Below are positions 18,003 through 27,724 of a stretch of DNA of 64,000 nucleotides, one piece after another. The notes below the pieces were generated by a model. It saw nothing but the letters and a program-made list of their open reading frames with translations. It was not told where the DNA came from and made no database searches. The number at the start of each line of letters is the position of its first letter. Position 1 is the first letter of the stretch. Position numbers and translations under genes: made by a program. Source of the stretch: Pseudoalteromonas sp. P1-9 (GTDB lineage Bacteria > Pseudomonadota > Gammaproteobacteria > Enterobacterales > Alteromonadaceae); assembly GCF_001399975.1 (NCBI RefSeq), contig NZ_LKBD01000002.1, positions 186,001 to 250,000 of the forward strand. The letters are read 5' to 3'.

Positions 18003-19064
18003 TTACATCGATTGCCAATCGACTTCATAACTGAGCACTCGCTCAACTGACATATAATGCAAAATATCGCCCTGTTTTATTTCCATTTCTAGCGGCGGAT
18101 TCAAGTCTAATCCCTCACCGATGCGGTTATGCGCTACACCTAAAATGGTCGCATCAAACTGCTTTTTAAAGTGGAAAAATAACACTTCAAATTTAACATT
18201 TTGCTTAATGTCACCGACTTCCAAACTAAACTGAGTATCGCCATGTAACGTTGAAAGCAGCTCTTCTTGAATACGACTTGAACCTGGATCTTGCATCGAG
18301 CGAACCAAAATTTCTACCGACTTCGAACTCGTAGATTCGACGTTTTTACAGTGTTCTCGCAACATCTCACTTTTACTTTCATCAAGAAAGTACGCGCTGA
18401 TATGACAAGATGAATGCACTAAGCGACTGATTTTCAACGCTGTAGTAAACGTATGATCATCATCGTTGCCATCAACGATTACTTTATCAGCACCATCAAT
18501 TGCCACACGTTTAAGTTCATCAACATCAGTGAAACTTGAAAGGCGAACAAAATCCACATGTGGGTTATCTGAAAACGGATGCGTCATTTGCTCGTCAACG
18601 GCCAATAAAATTCGTCGCTCAAGGCGCTTATTATCAGCCAAAATATAATTAATCATCTTACGTGTGCGCGAAGGATGATAACCAAAAATTAGAATATGTT
18701 CGCTTTGCCCTGAATAATCTTTATCGCCCGTCATAGATGCCTTGATTAACCCCGTAATACTTTGTCCAACTTTACCTAACACCACACCAAATAGTGCTAA
18801 CCCAATAGGAATTTGCACCAAGGCTACAAATAGTTTTCCCCAATCGGAGCTGGGACTTAGATCACCATATCCAACTGTCGAAGTGGTTACTATGTAGTAA
18901 TAAATAAATTGATTTATCGCTAATAACTCTGTTTCTTTCGCTGCAAATAAACACACCCAAGTTAAGAGCATATGTGCTGCCACCAAAGAAACAACCGACG
19001 TCCAACTTACGTAGTGAATATGGCGCCGAATAGCTACTAGAATTTTCTTTATAACTAAGTTCAT
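18003..19064 (-). CDS. Potassium channel with cytoplasmic RCK/TrkA-N domain
   Basis: A 353-residue protein with two transmembrane helices around a pore loop carrying the selectivity filter TTSTVGYGDLSP (about residues 60-71). A Rossmann-like RCK domain follows (HILIFGYHPSRTRKMI, VDGNDDDHTFTTAL). The C-terminal part (about 260-350) resembles a second regulatory domain. It resembles MthK/Kch-type channels, with one pore domain per subunit and probable tetramer assembly. It probably helps control K+ flux or membrane potential. It stands alone, convergent with the small gene at 17.7 kb. Confidence 0.87.
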   Translation of the reverse strand: MNLVIKKILVAIRRHIHYVSWTSVVSLVAAHMLLTWVCLFAAKETELLAINQFIYYYIVTTSTVGYGDLSPSSDWGKLFVALVQIPIGLALFGVVLGKVGQSITGLIKASMTGDKDYSGQSEHILIFGYHPSRTRKMINYILADNKRLERRILLAVDEQMTHPFSDNPHVDFVRLSSFTDVDELKRVAIDGADKVIVDGNDDDHTFTTALKISRLVHSSCHISAYFLDESKSEMLREHCKNVESTSSKSVEILVRSMQDPGSSRIQEELLSTLHGDTQFSLEVGDIKQNVKFEVLFFHFKKQFDATILGVAHNRIGEGLDLNPPLEMEIKQGDILHYMSVERVLSYEVDWQSM

Positions 19065-19225
19065 GATAAATATTATTTATTTTACTAATGATACGCACTG
19101 TAGCGTCATCTAATAAGTGGAGCAAGCAGTACGTGAAAATATCTCAGTTTAGATTGCAGTAAAAAAACAGCAAATTGATAGGCAAAATAATGAAACCCGT
19201 TCTAGACTTAATTTGAACTGTTAAG

Positions 19226-19322
19226 TTCGACAAAGGCAAACTTAGCGAAAGCTGACGACGCAAAGCTATCGGTCTAAGGGAGCATTCCTATGATTGCGAA
19301 GCTACCACGATAACAGGTCGGG
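19226..19322 (+). ncRNA. Cyclic-di-GMP-I (GEMM-I) riboswitch aptamer, apparently orphan
   Basis: The conserved GEMM-I core elements occur in order: AAAGGCAAAC (19232-19241); a short AGC/GCT hairpin capped by the GAAA tetraloop (19247-19250); GACGCAAAGC (19256-19265); and GGTCTAA (19271-19277). A second arm GCT..CG/CG..AGC and a 3' segment CTACCACGATAAC follow. The closing helix P1 pairs TTCGAC (19226-19231) with GTCGGG (19317-19322) using two G-U pairs. These match the tandem-hairpin c-di-GMP-binding fold, including tetraloop and P1. The 3' segment is more divergent than the rest. Downstream there is a terminator but no co-oriented gene for over 2 kb. Confidence 0.85.
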
Positions 19323-19330
19323 GGCTATGT

Positions 19331-19393
19331 AGGCTGCTTCGAAACCATCTCACGAATATAAGAATCATGGGACTTTGGAGCAGCCTTTATTTT
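19331..19393 (+). terminator. Terminator / expression platform of the c-di-GMP riboswitch
   Basis: AGGCTGCT (19331-19338) pairs perfectly with AGCAGCCT (19379-19386). Inner helices AAA.CCAT/ATGG..TTT extend the stem, which is followed by TTTATTTT. It lies 8 bases after the aptamer, the usual spacing of an expression platform. It ends 13 bases before the stop of the leftward DUF885 gene. Confidence 0.72.
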
Positions 19394-19405
19394 AGCAATG
19401 CACCC

Positions 19406-21196
19406 TTACGCTTTTTTCGCCGTTTCGATGTATGCGTCAATCTGTTCTTCGAGTAAATTCAGTGGAAGTGAACCATTTTTCAAAATTTGAAAGTGGAATT
19501 CTCTAATATCAAACTCGGCACCTAACGCTTGCTCTGTCTTTTTACGTAAGCGCTTAATGGTTAGCTCTCCAATTTTGTATGATAACGCCTGTCCAGGCCA
19601 CGAAATATAACGATCTGTTTCAGTTTTAATATTGTGTAACGAAAGCGCAGAGTTATCCTGCATAAAGGTCATTGCGCGCTCACGGCTCCAACCAAACATA
19701 TGCATACCAGTATCGACAACTAAGCGTGCCGCACGCCACATTTCATAGGTTAAACGGCCAAAATCACTGTAGGCATCTTGGTAAAAACCCATTTCTTTGC
19801 CGAGGTATTCAGAGTATAAGCCCCATCCCTCGCCAAATGCTGAAATATAGTGACTACGACGATAACCCGGCACATTTTCTAATTCTTTATTGAGTGATAT
19901 TTGTAGATGATGACCCGGCACAGCTTCGTGCAATGTTAATGCTTCTAACACATAAAGCGGACGCTTATCTAAGCCATATGTATTTACCCAATAATATCCT
20001 GGCGCAGTGTCTTTGTTCGCTCCGACATAACGACCTGTTGTATATTTAGGCGCGATTGAGTCTGGTACAGGCGCTACGCCATAAGGTGTGCGTGGTAGCA
20101 ATTTAAAAAATTTAGGTAACTGCGCATCTGCTTTTTTCGCTATAAACGAAGCTTCTTTTAATAGTTGCTCAGCCGATTTAGCGTAAAATTGCGGATCAGT
20201 TCGTAAAAATTGCACAAACTCAGCAAAACTACCTTTAAAACCTGTTGAGTCAATGATTTGCTGCATTTCTTCTCGAACCCGCTTCACTTCAGCTAAACCC
20301 AGCTGGTGTACCTGCTCGGCAGTCATATCAGTTGTGGTGTAATGCTTAACACGATTTTGATAAAACTCACTGCCGTTTGGTGTGGTTGAAATACCAATTT
20401 CGGCACGTGCATTCGGCGCATATTCGGTTTCGAAGAAAGATAAATAACTTTGATACGATGGAATCACGCTGTTGCTTATAATCGATTGCGCTTGCTTTTT
20501 AAGTTTTGCAAAATCAGCGTCAGAAATGTGCTCTGGCTTGTTTTTAAATGGCTTATAGAACTCCGAATGTTCTGGGCTTTTTACAATAAACGCATTAATT
20601 GAGTCCTCATAACCTAACAGCACTGGTTTTGGCTGAGTTAGTCCTATCGCAACCCCCTTTTTCATCCACGCTATATTCTGCTCAAAATAACGCGGTACAT
20701 CTGCAAGGCGTTTTAAGTAAAGCTGATAATCTTCAACAGTTTTAAAGCTGCTGCGCGATACCATAAATGACAATGCAGAGTGAAAACCAAACTCAGAGGT
20801 TAACGGCATATAGTGTGCATTAAAGTCATACTCATCTACCGTGTTTTGTACTTGAGAAACAATAATCGCATGATTAATTCGGTTTTGTTCATCTAACGCG
20901 CTCACATCAATAGCGTTTAATTGTGTTAGAAACGCTACATTCTTGGCGTGATTATTAGCTAAAAACTCAGGCGATAAATTTGGTAGAAAATAACCGTTAA
21001 TCCCCTCTTTTTGCTGATACGGGTCAACACTTTTACGATATGCCACAATGTCATTCGCGACGTTTTCAAAAACACTCACGCTCTGCGCTTGCACACTTGT
21101 TGAACTAGGCGAAGTGATGTTTGGAGTTGATTGGCAGCCTACCAATAAAGTACTAGATAATGTCAGCGCAATTAAGGATAAATTGAACGGTTTCAT
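19406..21196 (-). CDS. DUF885 family lipoprotein, putative metallopeptidase
   Basis: A roughly 596-residue protein with a signal peptide ending in a lipobox (STLLVGC), so it is probably a lipoprotein facing the periplasm. The helical DUF885 domain fills the rest. The hallmark LHEAVPGHHLQ (HExxxxHH-type zinc site) is present, with further conserved EGWGLYSEYL and TYEMWRAARLVVDTG. The family resembles gluzincin metallopeptidases, but no substrate is established. I chose the ATG at 21196 (MKPFNLS); an upstream TTG at 21202 is in frame. Its 3' end faces the orphan c-di-GMP riboswitch, which would make antisense RNA on read-through. Confidence 0.88.
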   Translation of the reverse strand: MKPFNLSLIALTLSSTLLVGCQSTPNITSPSSTSVQAQSVSVFENVANDIVAYRKSVDPYQQKEGINGYFLPNLSPEFLANNHAKNVAFLTQLNAIDVSALDEQNRINHAIIVSQVQNTVDEYDFNAHYMPLTSEFGFHSALSFMVSRSSFKTVEDYQLYLKRLADVPRYFEQNIAWMKKGVAIGLTQPKPVLLGYEDSINAFIVKSPEHSEFYKPFKNKPEHISDADFAKLKKQAQSIISNSVIPSYQSYLSFFETEYAPNARAEIGISTTPNGSEFYQNRVKHYTTTDMTAEQVHQLGLAEVKRVREEMQQIIDSTGFKGSFAEFVQFLRTDPQFYAKSAEQLLKEASFIAKKADAQLPKFFKLLPRTPYGVAPVPDSIAPKYTTGRYVGANKDTAPGYYWVNTYGLDKRPLYVLEALTLHEAVPGHHLQISLNKELENVPGYRRSHYISAFGEGWGLYSEYLGKEMGFYQDAYSDFGRLTYEMWRAARLVVDTGMHMFGWSRERAMTFMQDNSALSLHNIKTETDRYISWPGQALSYKIGELTIKRLRKKTEQALGAEFDIREFHFQILKNGSLPLNLLEEQIDAYIETAKKA

Positions 21197-21568
21197 AAAC
21201 AATAACCAAAATAGAAAGTTGACTCAGCATACGCAAATTCAATTTTTAATCTCAACCAATTTGCGACCAAGTAAGTAAATAATTGCAAAAAATCATAAAT
21301 TACTTAATTCAAATACACTTAAACCCAACAAAATCAATATAGTAAATACAGCAATTACACACCTTTGGGCTCATCTCGCCAAAATCACATAGTGCCACTA
21401 GTTAAATTTAAGCTAAATAAAAGCGATTTTTTTTAATAATTAATAGACTTTTCCTATTCCCAAAAGATAAAAATTGTTTTCTAATTACTTTGGACTTCAA
21501 GGGATGAAGGTTGCTAGTAATTTAGGGTGAATATTTAAGCAGTAATTAACCACTGAGGTTGGGATTTT
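21197..21568. other. Divergent intergenic region
   Basis: This AT-rich stretch of about 370 bases lies between the leftward DUF885 gene and the rightward GGDEF gene and must hold both promoters. I saw no ORF with a ribosome site, no clear repeat and no recognisable riboswitch core. Confidence 0.5.
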
Positions 21569-22579
21569 ATGAAGTACCATGATTCCATGGCACAAGCACA
21601 GCAAAAAATGACGGAGGTTTGCTGGTTTTTAGAAAGGTATAACTTACCACCAATTCCGATCAATTATCATACGATCTATAGCTATATCTCTAAATCTCAT
21701 GATGCGCTGTGCGAAGAAATTGAAGCACTGCTTGCTGCCGACGAAAAATTGGATAGTTACACCCTAGAAAACCTATTTAGCCGCTATTTATCTGAACACG
21801 ATTCAAGCCAGAAGCAGCTTGTTAAAGGTGTGTCAGAAACAATTGATATTATGGATAATTCAGTTGAAAAAAGTAGTGATAGCGTCAACAAATATATCGC
21901 CACATTGGATAGCAGTTTAGTTGCCATTGACGATGCAGATATCAGTGAAGCAAAACAGCTTATTGCTGACTTAATTGATGCGAGCTATGAGCTAAAAGGT
22001 TCGCAACAACACGTGCATGAATCATTATTACAAGCGAGACAAGAGCTTAAAAATTGCCAGCAACAACTGCAACAAATTGAAAAGCATCGCCATGTTGACC
22101 CGCTAACCGGCCTATATAAAGAAACTTATATGGTAGACAAAGCTGCGGTTTGGGTAGAACAAGGTAAATCGCTATGCGCCATAGCAATTGATATTGATGA
22201 CTTTAATGACTTTAATGAGAAGTATGGTCAAGCGGTAGGTGATGTTGTAATTGGTAAAGTCGCCAAAAAAATTCGTTCGTACGTTCAAGACAGTGGCTTG
22301 CCTGTGCGCACTAAAGGCAAAGAATTTATGATTTTACTGCCTGACGTTAACGTACAAACAGCAAAAGAAATCGCGGAGCGTATGCGCTCTGGCGTAGAAA
22401 AGCTAAAATTCATAAGCTCTCGCAGTGGTAAGCGCTTACCGACATTAACCGTCTCATTAGGTATTAGCGAGATGAAAGAAAAAGAGCAAGATCTAAAGCA
22501 GTTAACGGCAAGCGCCAGACATTCAGTCGCAAGAGCCAAACTTCAAGGTAAAAATAACGTATTTTATAATACTCATTAG
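21569..22579 (+). CDS. GGDEF-domain protein with degenerate signature (KGKEF)
   Basis: A 336-residue soluble protein. Residues 1-165 are mainly helical with a coiled-coil stretch (KNCQQQLQQIEKHRHVD); the GGDEF domain spans about 170-336, starting DPLTGLYK. The metal-site motif AIDIDDFNDFN is recognisable. The signature, however, reads RTKGKEF (Lys249-Gly-Lys-Glu-Phe253) instead of R.GG[D/E]EF, replacing the first Gly and the acidic third residue. The RxxD inhibitory site is also absent. Loss of the third acidic residue normally abolishes diguanylate cyclase activity, so I expect a GTP- or protein-binding role. It stands alone, convergent with the LapD-like gene. Confidence 0.85.
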   Translation: MKYHDSMAQAQQKMTEVCWFLERYNLPPIPINYHTIYSYISKSHDALCEEIEALLAADEKLDSYTLENLFSRYLSEHDSSQKQLVKGVSETIDIMDNSVEKSSDSVNKYIATLDSSLVAIDDADISEAKQLIADLIDASYELKGSQQHVHESLLQARQELKNCQQQLQQIEKHRHVDPLTGLYKETYMVDKAAVWVEQGKSLCAIAIDIDDFNDFNEKYGQAVGDVVIGKVAKKIRSYVQDSGLPVRTKGKEFMILLPDVNVQTAKEIAERMRSGVEKLKFISSRSGKRLPTLTVSLGISEMKEKEQDLKQLTASARHSVARAKLQGKNNVFYNTH

Positions 22580-22634
22580 GTTTTATAGTTGTAGGCTATT
22601 TAACTTAAAATCAGCGTTATGATTACGGGCGTTG

Positions 22635-24554
22635 TTACCCAATCGCGTGAGGTAGTGCGAGCTTAAAACCTTGAAAGCCATCGCTACCTAACTGCTGCGC
22701 CCATTTGACCTGTTCTTCAGATTCAAGCTGTTCGCATACCACAACAACTCCTAAGCTGTGCGCCAATTTAATAATATTCTCAAGAAAGTACCAAGAATCT
22801 TGTTTTTGCTCTAACTCACGAATAAAACTACCATCAAGCTTAACAATATCAACAGGCCACTTTCTCAATGCGAGTAATGTATTGTCTCCGGTTCCAAAGT
22901 GGTCAATCGCAACTTTAGAACCCAATTTATGTAACTTAGAAATTACCTGCGGCGCAAGCTGGCTTTGCGACAGCATTTGTTCATCAAATTCCCAAATTAT
23001 TGATGTAAACAAATCAGCGAATTGATGTGCTTGTTCTGTCAACCAAGCATAAAAAGTATCGTCTAATACACTGTGAACCGATACATTAATACTCACAGGC
23101 AAGTCTAGCTGCCCTTTTACATACCAGCTTCTAATCAAATTAAAAATACGCTTATCGAGTTCGCCACTTGCTGAAAATTGCTCGGCTTTTGATTGCAACA
23201 ATAAAGTAGGGATCACTTCATCTTGGAAGGTGATTTTCGTGAGTACTTCTGAAAACATTAAACTAACTTGATCTGACATCATCACGCTATGCTGCGATAA
23301 GCCCAGTGTTGATTCACTAATTGCCATTAAAACACGCTCACGTGTCGCCAGCATATCAGATACTTTTTTCATGTGTTGAGACGGTTCATATAAATGATAT
23401 TTTCTGCGTTCTTTCGCAGCGATTAATACGGCTTCATCTGCCGCTTTCATAACCTCAGGCATTGCCTCACCGCTTTGCCATAACACAGCACCCACTAATA
23501 CTTCTTTCTTTTGCTGGTATTGCCCTTGTAAACGAGCCAAGTGCGACGCCATATCGCTCAAAACGTTTACTAGCTCGTCTCGTGTAACATGCTGTAAAAC
23601 ACACGCAAATTCATTATCGTTTAAGCGAAAAATTCGCGCGTTAACACCTTGCTTTGAATGTGTTTGCAATGTGTATATCACATCTTCTAAAAAGGACCGC
23701 GCTACAGAAAACCCCTCTTTACGACGCACCGTTTCCCACTCACTTAAGCGCACTAATATAAGTGCTCCGCTTTGGTTTTTCTCATCACTAAGTAATTGTT
23801 CAAATTGCGCGCAAAACAAACGGCGATTACCGAGTTGAGTCAGCTCATCTCTGTACAACGCGTTTTTAGCATGTTCCAAGCGCTGAGTTAGCTCGTTCAC
23901 CAATTCTTTCACTTGATTTGTCATGCGATTATGGCTCGACATTAACGCATTCATTTCAGACACACTTTGTATCTCAGGTGCCTCGGTAAACTCTTTATTA
24001 GCAAGTTTATTGGTGTGTTGATGCAAAGCATCGATCGGGGCTTTTAGCGCGCGAATTGCAATGTGTAAAATAAACCAAGCAAAACAGATAAAAAACGTAA
24101 ATACCGCACACACATCTTTAAATGAGCCATAGATATAGTTATTCGCGGGCGAAGCCTGTAGCTGCAATTGCACCATGTATTCTTGCTCCGCAAGTGCGAA
24201 ACTTTGTTGAAACAATGGACTAGAAACAGACAGGTAATTCGCAAGCCACTTCGGCATAGCCGATGGCTGCGTTGCTCGCTTTTCTATAAAAGTTTTATCA
24301 AGGTGCTGAACTCTAATATAAGCATATTGATGTAAGCGGCTAAACTGCGAAACCTGCTCCGTCAATAACTGGTGATTAGCATTCGCTGACTGCGAAATAC
24401 TTTGCACTAACGTTAACCCCAACAATTCAGTTTGCTCAGCAAGCTGGTTTTTCATAAATGCTTTGCTATTGCTCACGGTAAAACTGGTTATCACAATAAA
24501 AAGTGAGACCATAATGAAAGCAATAATCACATTAAAATAAGTTTTCAGGGTCAT
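22635..24554 (-). CDS. LapD-like inner-membrane c-di-GMP receptor (degenerate GGDEF-EAL)
   Basis: A 639-residue protein. It has a transmembrane helix (about 6-28), a periplasmic LapD/MoxY-type domain (about 30-145), a second helix (about 147-168), HAMP (about 170-225), GGDEF (about 235-395) and EAL (about 400-635). The GGDEF signature reads RLNDNEF. The EAL site is replaced (LLLQSKA where EAL is expected, EFDEQML where E.TE is expected), although DHFGTGDNTL and VDIVKLDGSFIREL remain. Both catalytic sites are lost, as in LapD receptors that bind c-di-GMP through the EAL domain and sequester the periplasmic protease LapG. No lapG or lapA lies in the window. Confidence 0.82.
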   Translation of the reverse strand: MTLKTYFNVIIAFIMVSLFIVITSFTVSNSKAFMKNQLAEQTELLGLTLVQSISQSANANHQLLTEQVSQFSRLHQYAYIRVQHLDKTFIEKRATQPSAMPKWLANYLSVSSPLFQQSFALAEQEYMVQLQLQASPANNYIYGSFKDVCAVFTFFICFAWFILHIAIRALKAPIDALHQHTNKLANKEFTEAPEIQSVSEMNALMSSHNRMTNQVKELVNELTQRLEHAKNALYRDELTQLGNRRLFCAQFEQLLSDEKNQSGALILVRLSEWETVRRKEGFSVARSFLEDVIYTLQTHSKQGVNARIFRLNDNEFACVLQHVTRDELVNVLSDMASHLARLQGQYQQKKEVLVGAVLWQSGEAMPEVMKAADEAVLIAAKERRKYHLYEPSQHMKKVSDMLATRERVLMAISESTLGLSQHSVMMSDQVSLMFSEVLTKITFQDEVIPTLLLQSKAEQFSASGELDKRIFNLIRSWYVKGQLDLPVSINVSVHSVLDDTFYAWLTEQAHQFADLFTSIIWEFDEQMLSQSQLAPQVISKLHKLGSKVAIDHFGTGDNTLLALRKWPVDIVKLDGSFIRELEQKQDSWYFLENIIKLAHSLGVVVVCEQLESEEQVKWAQQLGSDGFQGFKLALPHAIG

Positions 24555-24702
24555 CGATTGTTTTGACTAATTTTTATTTTATTATTTCAGTTTAGTGTGA
24601 GATCAATAAAAGTGCCCAATTTAAGCGCTAAGGCACGCTGATGATTGTCATTTCTTATTCCATTCGAGTAAACTATGGGCGTTAATAATCATAGGATTGA
24701 AA

Positions 24703-25455
24703 ATGAAGCCACACGACGAGCAAACTGACTTTGGTTACAAATCTGTTGCACGAGAAGAAAAGCAAGGCCTAGTCGCCGATGTATTCCATTCTGTTGCAGC
24801 TAAATATGATGTAATGAACGATTTAATGTCGTTTGGTATTCACCGTTTATGGAAACGCCACACAATTGCTTGCTCGGGCGCTCGCACTGGCCAAACAATT
24901 CTTGACTTAGCCGGTGGCACCGGTGATTTAACGGCGCGTTTTAGCGATATCGTTGGTCCTGAAGGGCAAGTAGTATTAGGCGATATTAACGACTCAATGC
25001 TTAAAGTCGGTCGCGAAAAACTACGTAACCTAGGTAAAGTAGGCAACATTGAATACGTGCAAATGAACGCAGAAGCGTTACCATTTCCAGACAACACCTT
25101 TGACCTTATTACAATTGCCTTTGGCCTTCGCAATGTAACCGATAAAAGCAAAGCTCTGGCGTCAATGCAGCGTGTATTAAAGCCAGGTGGTCGTTTGCTT
25201 GTATTAGAGTTTTCAAAGCCAATTCACGAACCACTCAGTAAAGCCTACGATTTCTACTCGTTTAACCTATTACCGAATATGGGCAAGTTAGTTGCGAACG
25301 ATGCTGAATCATATCGCTATTTAGCTGAGTCGATTCGCATGCACCCAGATCAAGAAACGCTTAAACAAATGATGGAAGATGTGGGTTTTGAAATGACTAG
25401 CTACGAAAACTTAACCGGTGGTATTGTGGCACTTCATAAAGGGTTTAAATTCTAA
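24703..25455 (+). CDS. ubiE: Ubiquinone/menaquinone C-methyltransferase UbiE
   Basis: A 250-residue class I SAM methyltransferase for ubiquinone (and menaquinone) synthesis. Motif I is [14 protein letters not shown], with [10 protein letters not shown] and family segments [18 protein letters not shown] and [13 protein letters not shown] (partial quotes). The ATG at 24703 follows AGGATTGAA; the frame also opens at a TTG two codons earlier. It heads the ubiE-ubiJ-ubiB-tatABC run, a conserved gammaproteobacterial arrangement. Confidence 0.97.
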   Translation: MKPHDEQTDFGYKSVAREEKQGLVADVFHSVAAKYDVMNDLMSFGIHRLWKRHTIACSGARTGQTILDLAGGTGDLTARFSDIVGPEGQVVLGDINDSMLKVGREKLRNLGKVGNIEYVQMNAEALPFPDNTFDLITIAFGLRNVTDKSKALASMQRVLKPGGRLLVLEFSKPIHEPLSKAYDFYSFNLLPNMGKLVANDAESYRYLAESIRMHPDQETLKQMMEDVGFEMTSYENLTGGIVALHKGFKF

Positions 25456-25459
25456 GCTT

Positions 25460-26065
25460 ATGGTGTCGAGCCTAATTTCTGCCGCAATAGAGCAACTGCT
25501 TAATCAACTAACCAAGCTTGATGGGCAGTTTGTCTCCGAGTTACATGCAGCAACGCGTAAACAGCTTACCATCGACGTTACCGATATTTCGTTATTTATT
25601 AGGCTGTTGTTTGATGGTCAACGCTTTCATGTTTTACCAAAAGGCGATAGCCAAAGCGACTGCCTCATTCGCGCAGATTTAAGCACCTTGCTTGAACTCA
25701 AACAGCCAGAAAAAGTAACCCAACTAATTCGCAGCGGTAGACTCGACCTTGAAGGTGATTTAAACCTAGCCCAACAATATAGCAAAGCATTTAACGCGCT
25801 GAACATCGACTGGGCTGATAATTTGTCATCGTATTTAGGCGATGGCCTGGCATACACGCTAGTTAATGGCATTAAACACGCGATTAGTAACGCAAAAAAG
25901 CAAAGCGCGGTATCACAGACAACGTTTACCAGCTTACTGCAAGATGAGTTAAAAGTGTCTATTCACCCACTGGAAGCGCAATTATTTAAACAGCAGTGTC
26001 GCTCATTACAGCAAAGTTTAGCGCAATTAGAGCAGCGCGTAGATAAGCTTTGTAACGCAATTTAA
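25460..26065 (+). CDS. ubiJ: Ubiquinone biosynthesis accessory factor UbiJ (SCP2 domain)
   Basis: A 201-residue protein with an N-terminal SCP2 lipid-binding domain ([53 protein letters not shown], partial quotes) and a C-terminal coiled coil ([23 protein letters not shown]). UbiJ scaffolds the soluble Ubi complex with UbiK and binds quinone intermediates. The start at 25460 (MVSSLIS) is 4 bases after ubiE's stop; a longer frame overlaps ubiE and is less likely. Confidence 0.93.
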   Translation: MVSSLISAAIEQLLNQLTKLDGQFVSELHAATRKQLTIDVTDISLFIRLLFDGQRFHVLPKGDSQSDCLIRADLSTLLELKQPEKVTQLIRSGRLDLEGDLNLAQQYSKAFNALNIDWADNLSSYLGDGLAYTLVNGIKHAISNAKKQSAVSQTTFTSLLQDELKVSIHPLEAQLFKQQCRSLQQSLAQLEQRVDKLCNAI

Positions 26066-26076
26066 GGGCTCAATTA

Positions 26077-27687
26077 GTGCATTTTTCACGTGCTTATAAA
26101 ATTATTAAAACCTTTCTTAACTATGGTTTAGATGAACTAATTCCGGCACACCTGTTTCCTTGGTATGGCAAACTCGCGCGCAGTTGTTTTTTTTGGCTTG
26201 GCAATAAACACAAAGATAAAAGTGTCGGTCAGCGTTTGCGTTTAGCCCTTGAGTCATTGGGGCCTGTATGGGTTAAATTTGGCCAAATGCTATCAACTCG
26301 TCGTGATCTATTACCACCTGATATCGCGAAAGAGCTTAGTTTATTACAAGATAATGTCGCGCCATTCGACGGCAAACAAGCGCAACAGTTAATTGAACAA
26401 GCACTAGAACTTGATGATATTCATCAGCTATTTGAACAGTTTGAACAAACACCTCTGGCGTCAGCATCTATTGCACAAGTTCATACTGCACAACTAAAAC
26501 ACGTAGATGAATTACACGAAGTTGTGATTAAAGTTATTCGCCCTGACATTGAAGACGCCATTTACTCTGATCTTAAGCTAATGACGCAACTGGCCAAATT
26601 AGTCAGTCAATTTATGCCTGATGGCAAACGATTGCGCCCTGTGGAAGTCATTAACGAGTATCGCAAAACCTTGTTAGATGAACTCGACTTACAGCGTGAA
26701 GGGGCGAATGCGATTCAGCTTAAACGTAATTTTGAAGATTCAGATAGTCTTTATATTCCGTACGTTTATAGCGACTTAAGCCGCAAAAATGTGCTTGTTA
26801 TGGAACGCATTTATGGCATTCCAGTATCAGATATTGAAGCGCTAGAAGCACAAAACACTAATTTACAGCTACTTGCCGAACGCGGTGTTGAAGTCTTCTT
26901 TACCCAAGTGTTCCGCGACAGCTTTTTCCATGCTGATATGCACCCTGGCAATATTTTTGTATCGCGAGAGCACCCTGAAAATCCAATGTATATTGGTATA
27001 GACTGCGGTATCGTCGGTACGCTCAATAAAGAAGATAAACGCTATCTAGCCGAAAACTTTATTGCATTCTTTAACCGCGACTATCGCAAAGTTGCAGAGC
27101 TACATGTTGATTCAGGCTGGGTGCCGGCCGATACAAATGTTGAAGAGTTTGAGTTTGCAATTCGCACAGTTTGCGAACCTATATTCCAAAAACCTCTAGC
27201 CGAAATATCATTTGGCCAAGTGCTGGTAAACCTGTTTAATACCGCTAGACGCTTTAATATGGAAGTGCAGCCACAGCTTGTGTTACTGCAAAAAACCTTA
27301 CTTTATATTGAAGGGCTGGGCCGTCAGCTTTATCCGCAACTTGATCTTTGGAAAACCGCCAAACCATTCTTAGAAGAATGGGTAAAACAGCAAATTGGCC
27401 CGAAAGCGGTATTATCACAAATTAAAGAAAATCTGCCATTTTGGGGTGAAAAACTGCCTGAAATGCCAGATTTACTCTACAAAGCACTTAAACAACACAC
27501 TAATTCGAGTGCAAACGTCACAATACAACAATCTAATCGTGCTATAGTCTGGGCAATATTTGCCATGACATTCACATTAACTGGCACAGTATTTTTTGTT
27601 ACTAATTTCATTATTCCTGCTGCTGCACTGTTTACGGCTGCAACAGTGAGCGCTTGGCGAGCTTTGCGACATTCAGGCAATCATTAG
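26077..27687 (+). CDS. ubiB: Ubiquinone biosynthesis ATPase/kinase-like protein UbiB
   Basis: A 536-residue ADCK/UbiB protein with a GTG start after AAGGGC. The family KxGQ motif ([16 protein letters not shown]), the Ala-rich loop ([14 protein letters not shown]) and the kinase-like [13 protein letters not shown] and GIDCGIVG are present. Two hydrophobic helices at the C-terminus (about 485-530) anchor it to the inner membrane. It has ATPase activity supporting coenzyme Q synthesis. It lies 11 bases after ubiJ and 37 before tatA. Confidence 0.97.
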   Translation: MHFSRAYKIIKTFLNYGLDELIPAHLFPWYGKLARSCFFWLGNKHKDKSVGQRLRLALESLGPVWVKFGQMLSTRRDLLPPDIAKELSLLQDNVAPFDGKQAQQLIEQALELDDIHQLFEQFEQTPLASASIAQVHTAQLKHVDELHEVVIKVIRPDIEDAIYSDLKLMTQLAKLVSQFMPDGKRLRPVEVINEYRKTLLDELDLQREGANAIQLKRNFEDSDSLYIPYVYSDLSRKNVLVMERIYGIPVSDIEALEAQNTNLQLLAERGVEVFFTQVFRDSFFHADMHPGNIFVSREHPENPMYIGIDCGIVGTLNKEDKRYLAENFIAFFNRDYRKVAELHVDSGWVPADTNVEEFEFAIRTVCEPIFQKPLAEISFGQVLVNLFNTARRFNMEVQPQLVLLQKTLLYIEGLGRQLYPQLDLWKTAKPFLEEWVKQQIGPKAVLSQIKENLPFWGEKLPEMPDLLYKALKQHTNSSANVTIQQSNRAIVWAIFAMTFTLTGTVFFVTNFIIPAAALFTAATVSAWRALRHSGNH

Positions 27688-27724
27688 GTATAATTTAACC
27701 ATCTACTGATTTGGAGAACATATT

